A stretch of 64,000 nucleotides of DNA from Siphonodentalium dalli (GCA_032622095.1 CP136062.1:57366420-57430419), one strand, 5' to 3'. Counted from the stretch's first letter, positions 33,937 to 47,703 are shown. Notes: generated by a model not told the origin, from the sequence alone. Numbers and translations are program-made.

Positions 33937-36900
33937 TTAGGTGACACTCCACAGTTTCGAATGATCAGTAGGGGTAAATTTCTTAGAATAGACTACCAGT
34001 GTTTTCTGTCACCATGGGTGTGGTATGTTTATTGAGAGAAGGTTAGTTATGAACTTGTGGATTTTTAGAGGATGTCTTTGAGTTTTGAAAAATATTGTTT
34101 CAGGTGACCTTGACCCCACCAGTATGAAGTAGTAGCGATTTCTGCGAAACAGTGGCTCCAGACACCAGCGTGACTTTTTAGCACCTAAAATTTGTCATCT
34201 GCATGAAAAATATTTTTTTTTAAATTACAGTGGTGAGAAGTTTGAAATTTTTTGATATTTTTGTGAGGAAACAGTGTTCTTCCAGACAACATAGGCGGCT
34301 ATACCATAGATTGTCTGGTTTTTGTGTCCCATGGGCCTGAAAATCGCTTATTTTGGTCATTTTTGCATCAAAATTTCATTTTTCAGGCACACAATCAAGG
34401 GGCATACCTCTTGCTACCCCCATTAAAATGACAATTATGTACCAAAATCTGTAAGCCTAGTATGTGCTCAACCCAGGTATGTATACATTGTATATGTGTT
34501 GTGGGATCACATTTCAGTTATTTTTCATTGAATTGGTGCCCCCTTATTTTTGCACCAATCCCTGCAGAAACTGTGGAGTGTCACCTTCAAGACCAGCAAA
34601 TAGCACCATTTTCATCTGTCAACTTGACAGATATTGTTACTGAAAATCCTTTTTTAGCAAATCTGTTCAGTTAGAAGGAACATTTTATGGTAGATACACC
34701 ATTCTTCTATGGATATTCCAATACAGGTTGTCTTTAGTCATATAAATTGGTGGGGATATGGAGTCTTGGAGCAGTGGGGGGGGGGTGGTGGTTCATATAT
34801 ATGGTTATTGGTGATTTTTCAGATGATGGGTACTTCTTCATAACATCATATGCTCCTTGAATCTTAGCTGAAAGGGCTGATATTGTGACATTACACAGTA
34901 TACAACAAAATTAGACATTCAGTCTTTCTTATTCACAAGTGTGAAATATAATAATTCAGGTTTCCTTGGTCATATTTCACTTGACAACATATTGTTCATG
35001 TGATGTCATAACCTTGTAAAGCTTTCCCTTAATGCTAAATAAGACTTGGAATTTTTTAACCCATAGATTTGAGAGAGTATTAAAGATAGTTGTTGTATGA
35101 AATATTATGTTTTATTTTGATATCTGAGGAAAATATGCATCTCATAATATATTTTATACAACATTTTAGCATTTCAGACCTTTTTCAAGCCATAGATGAT
35201 GGTTGAATATATCCATTTTGTCACTACGTCAAGCATAACGTCATTGGGCTCTGAAAGACCCAAAAGGGGTGAAATCATGGGGGTGCATGTAAATCCCCGC
35301 CCAATCTTGCTGCCTGTGATTGCAATAACGCATGGGGTGTAATATATCATTTTAAGCGGTATAATGCAGAGAACATGGAGGTGTGGTCCCTGTTAAAGAT
35401 AAATAAAATTGCATTTCCCTTAAGGTGACACTCCACAGTTTCGAATGATCAGTAGGGGTAAATTTCTTAGAATAGAGTACCAGTGTTTTCTGTCACCATG
35501 GGTGTGGTATGTTTATTGAGAGAAGGTTAGTTATGAATTTGTGGATTTTTAGAGGATGTCTTTGAGTTTTGAAAAATATTGTTTCAGGTGACCTTGACCC
35601 CACCAGTATGAAGTAGTAGCGATTTCTGCGAAACAGTGGCTCCAGACACCAGCGTGACTTTTTAGCACCTAAAATTTGTCATCTGCATGAAAAATATTTT
35701 TTTTTAAATTACAGTGGTGAGAAGTTTGAAATTTTTTGATATTTTTGTGAGGAAACAGTGTTCTTCCAGACAACATAGGCGGCTATACCATAGATTGTCT
35801 GGTTTTTGTGTCCCATGGGCCTGAAAATCGCTTATTTTGGTCATTTTTGCATCAAAATTTCATTTTTCAGGCACACAATCAAGGGGCATACCTCTTGCTA
35901 CCCCCATTAAAATGACAATTATGTACCAAAATCTTTAAGCCTAGTATGTGCTCAACCCAGGTATGTATACATTGTATATGTGTTGTGGGATCACATTTCA
36001 GTTATTTTTCATTGAATTGGTGCCCCCTTATTTTTGCACCAATCCCTGCAGAAACTGTGGAGTGTCACCTTCAAGACCAGCAAATAGCACCATTTTCATC
36101 TGTCAACTTGACAGATATTGTTACTGAAAATCCTTTTTTAGCAAATCTGTTCAGTTAGAAGGAACATTTTATGGTAGATACACCATTCTTCTATGGATAT
36201 TCCAATACAGGTTGTCTTTAGTCATATAAATTGGTGGGGATATGGAGTCTTGGAGCAGTGGGGGGGGGTGGTGGTTCATATATATGGTTATTGGTGATTT
36301 TTCAGATGATGGGTACTTCTTCATAACATCATATGCTCCTTGAATCTTAGCTGAAAGGGCTGATATTGTGACATTACACAGTATACAACAAAATTAGACA
36401 TTCAGTCTTTCTTATTCACAAGTGTGAAATATAATAATTCAGGTTTCCTTGGTCATATTTCACTTGACAACATATTGTTCATGTGATGTCATAACCTTGT
36501 AAAGCTTTCCCTTAATGCTAAATAAGACTTGGAATTTTTTAACCCATAGATTTGGGAGAGTATTAAAGATAGTTGTTGTATGAAATATTATGTTTTATTT
36601 TGATATCTGAGGAATTTATGCATCTCATAATATATTTTATACAACATTTTAGCATTTCAGACCTTTTTCAAGCCATAGATGATGGTTGAATATATCCATT
36701 TTGTCACTACGTCAAGCATAACGTCATTGGGCTCTGAAAGACCCAAAAGGGGTGAAATCATGGGGGTGCATGTAAATCCCCGCCCAATCTTGCTGCCTGT
36801 GATTGCAATAACGCATGGGGTGTAATATATCATTTTAAGCGGTATAATGCAGAGAATATGGAGGTGTGGTCCCTGTTAAAGATTAATAAAATTGCATTTC

Positions 36901-39900
36901 CCTTAAGGTGACACTCCACAGTTTCGAATGATCAGTAGGGGTAAATTTCTTAGAATAGAGTACCAGTGTTTTCTGTCACCATGGGTGTGGTATGTTTATT
37001 GAGAGAAGGTTAGTTATGAATTTGTGGATTTTTAGAGGATGTCTTTGAGTTTTGAAAAATATTGTTTCAGGTGACCTTGACCCCACCAGTATGAAGTAGT
37101 AGCGATTTCTGCGAAACAGTGGCTCCAGACACCAGCGTGACTTTTTAGCACCTAAAATTTGTCATCTGCATGAAAAATATTTAAAAAAAAATTACAGTGG
37201 TGAGAAGTTTGAAATATTTTGATATTTTTGTGAGGAAACAGTGTTCTTCCAGACAACATAGGCGGCTATACCATAGATTGTCTGGTTTTTGTGTCCCATG
37301 GGCCTGAAAATCGCTTATTTTGGTCATTTTTGCATCAAAATTTCATTTTTCAGGCACACAATCAAAATCTTTAAGCCTAGTATGTGCTCAACCCAGGTAT
37401 GTATACATTGTATATGTGTTGTGGGATCACATTTCAGTTATTTTTCATTGAATTGGTGCCCCCTTATTTTTGCACCAATCCCTGCAGAAACTGTGGAGTG
37501 TCACCTTCAAGACCAGCAAATAGCACCATTTTCATCTGTCAACTTGACAGATATTGTTACTGAAAATCCTTTTTTAGCAAATCTGTTCAGTTAGAAGGAA
37601 CATTTTATGGTAGATACACCATTCTTCTATGGATATTCCAATACAGGTTGTCTTTAGTCATATAAATTGGTGGGGATATGGAGTCTTGGAGCAGTGGGGG
37701 GTGGTGGTGGTTCATATATATGGTTATTGGTGATTTTTCAGATGATGGGTACTTCTTCATAACATCATATGCTCCTTGAATCTTAGCTGAAAGGGCTGAT
37801 ATTGTGACATTACACAGTATACAACAAAATTAGACATTCAGTCTTTCTTATTCACAAGTGTGAAATATAATAATTCAGGTTTCCTTGGTCATATTTCACT
37901 TGACAACATATTGTTCATGTGATGTCATAACCTTGTAAAGCTTTCCCTTAATGCTTAATAAGACTTGGAATTTTTTAACCCATAGATTTGGGAGAGTATT
38001 AAAGATAGTTGTTGTATGAAATATTATGTTTTATTTTGATATCTGAGGAAAATATGCATCTCATAATATATTTTATACAACATTTTAGCATTTCAGACCT
38101 TTTTCAAGCCATAGATGATGGTTGAATATATCCATTTTGTCACTACGTCAAGCATAACGTCATTGGGCTCTGAAAGACCCAAAAGGGGTGAAATCATGGG
38201 GGTGCATGTAAATCCCCGCCCAATCTTGCTGCCTGTGATTGCAATAACGCATGGGGTGTAATATATCATTTTAAGCGGTATAATGCAGAGAATATGGAGG
38301 TGTGGTCCCTGTTAAAGATTAATAAAATTGCATTTCCCTTAAGGTGACACTCCACAGTTTCGAATGATCAGTAGGGGTAAATTTCTTAGAATAGAGTACC
38401 AGTGTTTTCTGTCACCATGGGTGTGGTATGTTTATTGAGAGAAGGTTAGTTATGAATTTGTGGATTTTTAGAGGATGTCTTTGAGTTTTGAAAAATATTG
38501 TTTCAGGTGACCTTGACCCCACCAGTATGAAGTAGTAGCGATTTCTGCGAAACAGTGGCTCCAGACACCAGCGTGACTTTTTAGCACCTAAAATTTGTCA
38601 TCTGCATGAAAAATATTTAAAACAAATTTACAGTGGTGAGAAGTTTGAAATATTTTGATATTTTTGTGAGGAAACAGTGTTCTTCCAGACAACATAGGCG
38701 GCTATACCATAGATTGTCTGGTTTTTGTGTCCCATGGGCCTGAAAATCGCTTATTTTGGTCATTTTTGCATCAAAATTTCATTTTTCAGGCACACAATCA
38801 AAATCTTTAAGCCTAGTATGTGCTCAACCCAGGTATGTATACATTGTATATGTGTTGTGGGATCACAGTTCAGTTATTTTTCATTGAATTGGTGCCCCCT
38901 TATTTTTGCACCAATCCCTGCAGAAACTGTGGAGTGTCACCTTCAAGACCAGCAAATAGCACCATTTTCATCTGTCAACTTGACAGATATTGTTACTGAA
39001 AATCCTTTTTTAGCAAATCTGTTCAGTTAGAAGGAACATTTTATGGTAGATACACCATTCTTCTATGGATATTCCAATACAGGTTGTCTTTAGTCATATA
39101 AATTGGTGGGGATATGGAGTCTTGGAGCAGTGGGGGGGGGGGTGGTGGTTCATATATATGGTTATTGGTGATTTTTCAGATGATGGGTACTTCTTCATAA
39201 CATCATATGCTCCTTGAATCTTAGCTGAAAGGGCTGATATTGTGACATTACACAGTATACAACAAAATTAGACATTCAGTCTTTCTTATTCACAAGTGTG
39301 AAATATAATAATTCAGGTTCCTTGGTCATATTTCACTTGACAACATATTGTTCATGTGATGTCATAACCTTGTAAAGCTTTCCCTTAATGCTAAATAAGA
39401 CTTGGAATTGTTTAACCCATAGATTTGGGAGAGTATTAAAGATAGTTGTTGTATGAAATATTATGTTTTATTTTGATATCTGAGGAAAATATGCATCTCA
39501 TAATATATTTTATACAACATTTTAGCATTTCAGACCTTTTTCAAGCCATAGATGATGGTTGAATATATCCATTTTGTCACTACGTCAAGCATAACGTCAT
39601 TGGGCTCTGAAAGACCCAAAAGGGGTGAAATCATGGGGGTGCATGTAAATCCCCGCCCAATCTTGCTGCCTGTGATTGCAATAACGCATGGGGTGTAATA
39701 TATCATTTTAAGCGGTATAATGCAGAGAATATGGAGGTGTGGTCCCTGTTAAAGATTAATAAAATTGCATTTCCCTTAAGGTGACACTCCACAGTTTCGA
39801 ATGATCAGTAGGGGTAAATTTCTTAGAATAGAGTACCAGTGTTTTCTGTCACCATGGGTGTGGTATGTTTATTGAGAGAAGGTTAGTTAAGAATTTGTGG

Positions 39901-41862
39901 ATTTTTAGAGGATGTCTTTGAGTTTTGAAAAATATTGTTTCAGGTGACCTTGACCCCACCAGTATGAAGTAGTAGCGATTTCTGCGAAACAGTGGCTCCA
40001 GACACCAGCGTGACTTTTTAGCACCTAAAATTTGTCATCTGCATGAAAAATATTTAAAAAAAATTTACAGTGGTGAGAAGTTTGAAATATTTTGATATTT
40101 TTGTGAGGAAACAGTGTTCTTCCAGACAACATAGGCGGCTATACCATAGATTGTCTGGTTGTTGTGTCCCATGGGCCTGAAAATCGCTTATTTTGGTCAT
40201 TTTTGCATCAAAATTTCATTTTTCAGGCACACAATCAAAATCTTTAAGCCTAGTATGTGCTCAACCCAGGTATGTATACATTGTATATGTATTGTGGGAT
40301 CACATTTCAGTTATTTTTCATTGAATTGGTGCCCCCTTATTTTTGCACCAATCCCTGCAGAAACTGTGGAGTGTCACCTTCAAGACCAGCAAATAGCACC
40401 ATTTTCATCTGTCAACTTGACAGATATTGTTACTGAAAATCCTTTTTTAGCAAATCTGTTCAGTTAGAAGGAACATTTTATGGTAGATACACCATTCTTC
40501 TATGGATATTCCAATACAGGTTGTCTTTAGTCATATAAATTGGTGGGGATATGGAGTCTTGGAGCAGTGGGGGGGTGGTGGTTCATATATATGGTTATTG
40601 GTGATTTTTCAGATGATGGGTACTTCTTCATAACATCATATGCTCCTTGAATCTTAGCTGAAAGGGCTGATATTGTGACATTACACAGTATACAACAAAA
40701 TTAGACATTCAGTCTTTCTTATTCACAAGTGTGAAATATAATAATTCAGGTTTCCTTGGTCATATTTCACTTGACAACATATTGTTCATGTGATGTCATA
40801 ACCTTGTAAAGCTTTCCCTTAATGCTAAATAAGACTTGGAATTTTTTAACCCATAGATTTGGGAGAGTATTAAAGATAGTTGTTGTATGAAATATTATGT
40901 TTTATTTTGATATCTGAGGAAAATATGCATCTCATAATATATTTTATACAACATTTTAGCATTTCAGACCTTTTTCAAGCCATAGATGATGGTTGAATAT
41001 ATCCATTTTGTCACTACGTCAAGCATAACGTCATTGGGCTCTGAAAGACCCAAAAGGGGTGAAATCATGGGGGTGCATGTAAATCCCCGCCCAATCTTGC
41101 TGCCTGTGATTGCAATAACGCATGGGGTGTAATATATCATTTTAAGCGGTATAATGCAGAGAATATGGAGGTGTGGTCCCTGTTAAAGATTAATAAAATT
41201 GCATTTCCCTTAAGGTGACACTCCACAGTTTCGAATGATCAGTAGGGGTAAATTTCTTAGAATAGAGTACCAGTGTTTTCTGTCACCATGGATGTGGTAT
41301 GTTTATTGAGAGAAGGTTAGTTATGAATTTGTGGATTTTTAGAGGATGTCTTTGAGTTTTGAAAAATATTGTTTCAGGTGACCTTGACCCCACCAGTATG
41401 AAGTAGTAGCGATTTCTGCGAAACAGTGGCTCCAGACACCAGCGTGACTTTTTAGCACCTAAAATTTGTCATCTGCATGAAAAATATTTAAAAAATTTTT
41501 ACAGTGGTGAGAAGTTTGAAATTTTTTGATATTTTTGTGAGGAAACAGTGTTCTTCCAGACAACATAGGCGGCTATACCATAGATTGTCTGGTTTTTGTG
41601 TCCCATGGGCCTGAAAATCGCTTATTTTGGTCATTTTTGCATCAAAATTTCATTTTTCAGGCACACAATCAAGGGGCATAACTCTTGCTACCCCCATTAA
41701 AATGACAATTATGTACCAAAATCTTTAAGCCTAGTATGTGCTCAACCCAGGTATGTATACATTGTATATGTGTTGTGGGATCACATTTCAGTTATTTTTC
41801 ATTGAATTGGTGCCCCCTTATTTTTGCACCAATCCCTGCAGAAACTGTGGAGTGTCACCTTA
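33937..41862. repeat. ~1.45-kb tandem array: element E (646 bp) and spacer S, arranged E-S-E-S-E-S-E-S-E-S-E
   Basis: Six E copies start at 33940, 35424, 36907, 38343, 39780 and 41214, separated by five ~0.8 kb S segments. Periods are 1484, 1483, 1436, 1437 and 1434. Every E begins GGTGACACTCCACAGTTTC and ends with its exact reverse complement, so E has 19-bp terminal inverted repeats. The whole array is flanked by TTA on each side (33937-33939 and 41860-41862). Copies 3-5 share a 47-bp deletion in E that copies 1, 2 and 6 lack. Copies are almost identical elsewhere, differing in A/T and G homopolymers. Small frames repeated in each unit cross E into S and have no recognisable domain. Confidence 0.95.
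33940..34585. mobile_element. Element E, first copy: non-autonomous TIR element, possible PIF/Harbinger-type
   Basis: 646 bp between 19-bp perfect terminal inverted repeats GGTGACACTCCACAGTTTC / GAAACTGTGGAGTGTCACC. If the TTA flanks of the array are the target duplication, a 3-bp TTA site is typical of PIF/Harbinger elements. No transposase is encoded, so it would be non-autonomous. The sixth copy (41214-41859) has the same length. Confidence 0.6.
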
Positions 41863-42024
41863 GAGTTATTACATCTTTGTACAGAGATGAGCGTATTTTA
41901 GAATATATCGACCATAACTTGAGATAAAACGACATTAATTCAAACATGACTGAGATACAGAGATCGAAAGTCGGCATCGAGGAATGTTCACATATCACGC
42001 GAGGTCCCACAGCTCAACAGAAAG

Positions 42025-42292
42025 GGAATGGACGAAACCGCTGTATGTAAATATCTGTTTCCCCATCGTGGTTCATCAGCACACAAAAAATCATCCAAAT
42101 CAGACCATCGATGACTGGTATATCTAGAGCTCCAGACTTCGCACATGCGCGGACTGACTTTTCACATTGTCCCTACTAAACTAAAATGAATGGACGAAAC
42201 CATGGCGGTTCATCAGCATACGAGGGACAATTCAAATCCGATCACCGAAGACTAAGATATAGAGCTCAGAAGTTCAGACGGACGGACGGAAA
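42025..42292. repeat. Diverged direct repeat, 2 copies
   Basis: GAATGGACGAAACC, GGTTCATCAGCA.AC, TTCAAATC..A and TAGAGCTC.AGA occur in order at 42027-42135 and again at 42188-42272. A GACGGACGGACGGA run follows at 42277. The source is unknown. Confidence 0.6.
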
Positions 42293-42655
42293 CCATTTTC
42301 TATAGCATTGTGAATTGGTAAAGAAATATAAAAGGGGATACATTATCATGTAAGTTAAGATAAGATAAGATAAGATTTAATGCAAAATACACCCAAATGG
42401 GCAGTTGCAAACATGAATAAAATACATATAATTTGAAAAAAATTAACAATATATATTGGATGAGTAACATATATATGCATATACACGAACAATGTAGTTT
42501 CCTAACGAATTTCATCGTATACATTGAATTCATCTGTTATAAATTATTGATTAGCTTTCATTGGAATCCCGAGCGGTGGATAAGCGTACAGTACCAATCA
42601 TTGAAGAAAGACCGGATCATGTCACATATAACATTATACAGTTGGGGAGACATTG

Positions 42656-44531
42656 AGATTTGTTACCCTCCTCCCTATTTTCGACCCTTCTGATTGGCCC
42701 ATGTCCTGTCACGTGCCGGGCGACAAATCACACTGTCGCCCGCTGAGCCGGGAGACATTGTTTTTGTCGCCCGCCTGATGTTATATTGCAAGAATATCTT
42801 CAAACACACACTGCAGTAACTCATCTATTTCACATAACTACGATGTACTAAATCATAGATCTAATATACCCCACGGATTCGCAAACACACACCAGTTGTG
42901 GTGTTTGCTAATTTGCATATATTTAGTAAAAACTAATATTCGAACTTTTAAGTTGATACTTTTATCGGACAAGCGTTATTATGTCCTTTTTTACATCGAA
43001 ACATCTCGGTGATTCAATATGTTCATGTCGACATTATGGTGCAAGATTGAAAGAGTTGATCCCTTGAGGTTGGTTGGTTATAAATATTTGCTGGTGGACA
43101 ACGTAATGCATACGTTTGTCGCGAACATTGAATATGCCACATTGCAGAAGGCGATAACATACCTTATGGCTTATTGGTTTACATTTCATGGACCGATATT
43201 GACGATTTTACCACCAGAATGATCGTAAATAAACGCTGATTATCAAACGCTTAACGGCTTGACTATCGTTTATGGAACAGAAATCCTATAATTAGTTACT
43301 GAAAATATACATAATCGGGAAAAATAGCACTCGTGACTCAGTGCATCATCGTGCGTGTTGATGGCAAGGATTGTTTCCTGTGGTATAATCTGATAACAAA
43401 ACAGTTGTTGCCCTTTTTCTCGGGAGACATCGAGATTTGTCACCCGCTCGAGAACGGAATGTCTCCCTCGGAGCTCAGCTCCTCGGGAGACATTCCGTTC
43501 TCGAGCGGGTGACAAATCTCAATGTCTCCCTCGAGAGCGGGCGACAACTGTATATTGTCACCCGCTCGAGAACGGAATGTCTCCCGAGGAGCGCAGCTCC
43601 GAGGGAGACATTTCGTTCTCGAGCGGGTGACAAATATCGATGTCTCCCGAGAAAAAGGGCAACAACTGTTTTGTTATCCGATTATACCACATAAACAAAT
43701 CCTTGCCATCCACACGCACGATGTTGCACTGAGTCACTCGTGATTTCTTTCCCGATTGTGTATATTTTCAGTAACTACTTATCGTCCTATATGATTTCTG
43801 TTCCATAAAAGATAGTCAAGCGTTTGATAATCAGCGTTTATTTACGATCATTTTGGTGGTTAAGTCGTCTTGTGCGCGGAATTTACTCGCGATTTTCATC
43901 TCATAACGGTCTTCCCCGAAAGCTATTGGGAAGTTGTCAATTTCATTAATGTACATTCATATGTGTCAGTGCTCCCAAGTACATGGCGACCCTCACACAA
44001 AATACTTCTATGACCACATTGCAGACATCGCGGAGCGGTCTGATATCATGGATAAGCTTACAGTACCATGCATTCGCGACAAACGTATGCATTACGTTGT
44101 CTACCAGCAAACATTTATAACCAACCAATCTCAATGGATCCACTCTTTCAATCTTGCACCGTAATGTCGACATGAACATATTGAATCACCGAGATGTTTC
44201 GATATAAAAAGAACATAATAACACTTGTCCGATAACAGTATCAACTTAAAAATTAGAATATTAGTGTTCACTAAATATATGCAAATTAGCAAACACCACA
44301 ACTGATGTGTTTTGCGAATCCGTGGGGTATATAAGAACTATGAATTTAGTACGTCGTAGTGATGTGAAATAGATGAGTTACTGCATTGTGTGTTTGGAGA
44401 TATTCTTGCAATATAACATCAAGCGGGTGACAAAAATAATGTTTCCCGGCTCAGTGTGATTTGTCGCCGGGCACGTGACAGGACATGGGCCAATCAGAAG
44501 GGTCGAAAATAGGGAGGAGGATAACAAATCA
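42656..44531. mobile_element. ~1.9-kb foldback element (giant inverted repeat)
   Basis: The left arm 42656-about 43440 is the reverse complement of about 43610-44531. The outer ends are GATTTGTTACCCTCCTCCCT and its complement. The arms carry matching landmarks, such as GGACAACGTAATGCATACG (43097) and its complement at 44083. The centre (43430-43640) is a nested set of palindromes built from CCCGCTCGAGAACGGAATGT and GGAGACATT words. The arms encode parallel 60-70-codon frames (43019 on plus, 44179 on minus), but no known transposase motif is seen. The right arm has about 200 bp (43864-44065) absent from the left, and the left arm keeps about 90 bp missing from the right. Confidence 0.85.
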
Positions 44532-45162
44532 GAAGGGTGGGAAATAGGGAGGAGGGTAACAATATTGGTTGCTTTGTGTTCATTCTTCATAATAAATCTA
44601 AATTTCTCATAATTATGTAGCTTCTTTAAAAGAGCAGGCAGGGAATTGGTTAAATGCCCGACAAAGTGGTTGGTGCACATATCAATCATACAAATGTACC
44701 GAGTATCCGAAGTCCAAGCTTTTAATACAACAGTCGGTGTGTTAGTGCAAGTAAATCAAACACGGACCTACGCATTGCATCCGACCTTGTTATTGACGTA
44801 CCTTTCTTGACATAAGATAAGTTGTGTACAATGAATTCTCTGTCTGCGCGGTTGCAATTTAATGTAAACACTTTGTGCATTTAATCTGTTTGTTAAACAT
44901 TGACATGCAGTATAGTCGTGAACGTCTGTGAAATGAAACGAATTCAATATATTATGAAGATAACCATGTATAAACGAGCCGTCGAAATATTTGCAAACAA
45001 TTTGATAAGCATATCACCGGCGGAATTAAAAACAACTATAACCCGGTCACCGAAATTGTGGGGGCAAATTCCATGCCATCGTATAATTATGCAATATTCG
45101 AAACAACATGAACGTCACAATGGCGGTCTTATTTTTGTGTGTTTGTCCAAGAACCTGAGAAA

Positions 45163-45704
45163 TTAAAGGGACACAAGACACTCACAGTTAGTAACTGAGC
45201 AAAAAATGATAAAACTTGTAAAAACACCACCATTAAGAAGAACATGGAGAAATAGATACAATATTAATTTTTGATAACTTTTCAATAACAAATTTTGCGA
45301 AATTTCGAAGGTTACGTGATCATTGTTACGTAAACAAAACTGTTACAGTGATTTGTCAAAAAACATCGCTAATCGCGTACCAAGTTAAAATATTTTAGTC
45401 TGAATATGATTTTCAGAATATTGTTTAATGCTTTGACCTTTACCCATATTAAACGTTAAAATCTGATTAAAGATTAGTATCTTATTGAACTAATTGGACT
45501 TTGATCGATAAAGCCACTGTACCAGAAATGTTTACATAACACACGTCTTGATCTGCAAAATCTCGTTATTGCAGAGTTATTAATAATGAAAATAAAAACT
45601 AAGTCAGTTGTGTTTTACATGTACTTATTGATGATAGTAGTTTTACAGATGTTTATGGTATCGCGCTTGCATGAATCCACATCGAATTCTTTGTGTCCTT
45701 TTAA
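45163..45704. mobile_element. TTAA-flanked MITE candidate
   Basis: The left end TTAAAGGGACACAAGACA and the right end TCTTTGTGTCCTTTTAA are imperfect inverted repeats bounded by TTAA (45163-45166 and 45701-45704). The interior, 530 bp, is AT-rich and non-coding. TTAA duplication is the hallmark of piggyBac-type insertion. The TIRs are short with mismatches. Confidence 0.5.
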
Positions 45705-46612
45705 AACTAAATCAGAAATGGAAAACTGACTGGGTCAGGGGTCAGTGCTATAAAATGTGTACACCTGTATATTACTAGCCTAGAGAAATGCGATTGCCAC
45801 GATAATTGATAACCACATATGTCATTTATGTCGATGTTGTGCAAGGATACGTTGCATGTTTCACGTTGGCATACGCCAAATTAGCAAATGGCCAAATTTT
45901 TGTTTCGAGAGTGGCAAAAAAAACATTTATTTGGCCAAAGTTTTTTTTACCCCAAAATCGGAAATCTAATTCGAAAACCCAAATTTATTTTGTAACCGAG
46001 CGACATGATAATCAAATTGATAATATGATCGTCTGATAATTGATTAGGTGATACAGGTTAACGCGTAACAATTGTCACTCATGACAGTGCACTATGAAAT
46101 ATGAAACAATGTAATAAAACAGTAATGAGGATTAACACTATAAATCCTTTGTCTGTCATAAGGCTGAATGGTAAGTGGTGGTTAGTGGTATATTTTCAAT
46201 TACAATTGGCCGACTTAAAGAAGTTTAGACACGGTATTTGAAGGTATGGACATAATTATATAGAATGTTAAATAAATCAAAATTATTCATTAATTGTGAG
46301 ACCAGAACATGAGGATTTAATTGCAATATGGCCAAACAAACAAAATCAGAATTGGCCAAAGAATGTGGAAACTTGCTTCAAAATTACCCTTCCTGGTTTT
46401 CAAAAGAAAACAAATCTTTTATACCAAAGTGAATATTGTATTTCAACTAATAAACCAGTGGAAATACTATATGGGTCAAAATATTACCTTTCACATTTTT
46501 ATTGTCACAAGGATTCATATACGGGTTGATTTAATCTAGCTTTATACATATTTGTCCCGTTAAAACATGTCACCTAATGTTGATCAATTTACTATCTGCC
46601 TTTGAACTGTAT

Positions 46613-46766
46613 TAAGAAATAACTCGTTTCGATTAAGATTATTCAGTTATAACCGGGAAGTTTTAAGATAAATTTTATAACGCGCGTAGCGCAGTTATAA
46701 ACACATTATCTTCAAACTTCTCGGTTATAACTGAATAATCTTAATCGAAACAAGAGTTATTTCTTA
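46613..46766. repeat. Hairpin element, ~52-bp arms
   Basis: TAAGAAATAACTCGTTTCGA...(46613-46664) pairs with ...TCGAAACAAGAGTTATTTCT (46714-46766). Arms differ at few positions. The loop contains CGCGCGTAGCGC, itself palindromic. Confidence 0.88.
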
Positions 46767-47037
46767 GAATTTAATGCAGCACCGAAAGTTCATTTTAAAT
46801 CGTAGGAAGTATCGAACAGTTTCCAGGTACATTTTAGGCACGCGGTATAGGCGTTGTCACTCGACGCTGCTGTCATTTCTGTAGCGGGGAAAGTAATCAA
46901 GAAATTTAGGTTATCGAGAAATAACTTTAATAGCTAAATGTGTGACAACCAATGGTTTTACAGTATTATGTGGATTGACCGCTTATGCTTAATTTATATA
47001 AGCATGCACACATAGTTCAGACGGGTGTGACTAATTA

Positions 47038-47435
47038 CCGCCCGGGACCGCTCGGGACCACCCGGGCCGCCCGAGACCGCCCGGGACCACCGTTGGCCCA
47101 TGGACACTACATCTCGACGTTTTAGGTAGCGACATACCATGGCCACCCGAGGGCAACCTAGAGGATTTTACTCGCTCGATCTCTACGGCCGGTGTTATTT
47201 ACCCCGCAAATGCCGATATTGGCTAAGAGAGCCCGTGTGTCTTCGTATGGTTTTGGACAGTATATTTTGATGATGCACGAAAGTGCAATACCACTGGAGT
47301 GTGACATCCAAATATTGACTCGCTGACGGTTCCACGGCTGGTGTTATTAACCCCTCAAAATCCGGTAAAATACCATTTGAACAAAAAACCCCGGGACAGG
47401 CCGGGACCGACCGGGACCACTCGGGCGTCCCCATG
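47038..47435. repeat. GC-rich CCCGGGACC clusters, duplicated
   Basis: 47038-47092 is a run of CCCGGGACCGCTCGGGACCA-like words, and 47388-47432 is a second cluster. Both are followed by CCATGG(G)C/ACACTA. The sequence before each (CGGC(C/T)GGTGTTATT.ACCCC) also matches, so this looks like an inverted or direct duplicate of about 150 bp. It stands out sharply in an AT-rich background. Confidence 0.7.
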
Positions 47436-47460
47436 GGCCCGTGTACACTATGTGTATAGG

Positions 47461-47556
47461 TTATAACCCCCTTGGCTATCTGTACAAGGAATATAGACCA
47501 AAGCCGCTAAGCGGCTGCGGTCTGTATTCCTTGTACAGATAGCCAAGGGGGTTATG
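47461..47556. repeat. Hairpin element, ~40-bp arms
   Basis: TTATAACCCCCTTGGCTATC...TGTACAAGGAATA (from 47461) pairs with TATTCCTTGTACAGATAGCC...AAGGGGGTTAT (to 47555). The loop is GACCAAAGCCGCTAAGCGGC. Confidence 0.92.
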
Positions 47557-47703
47557 ACATATTTATAAAACGGTTCACACCCCAAGGCAAACACAATTGA
47601 GCCACATTATATTCGATGATTACCTAATCAAAATTTAATTGAATGGATTGTGGTGTTCGCTACTCCTGTTGAATAATCAGTCAAATTCAGAGGTTCAGAG
47701 GCC

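Noticed and set aside
34462-41927. Repeated 70-102-codon frames (MCSTQVCIHCIC...) in each array unit
   Set aside because: They cross the junction between element E and spacer S, have no recognisable domain, and are preserved only because the units are almost identical.
43946-44179. Independent gene on the minus strand at the foldback element
   Set aside because: Mirror image of the frame at 43019-43222 in the other arm. Part of the repeat with no recognised domain.
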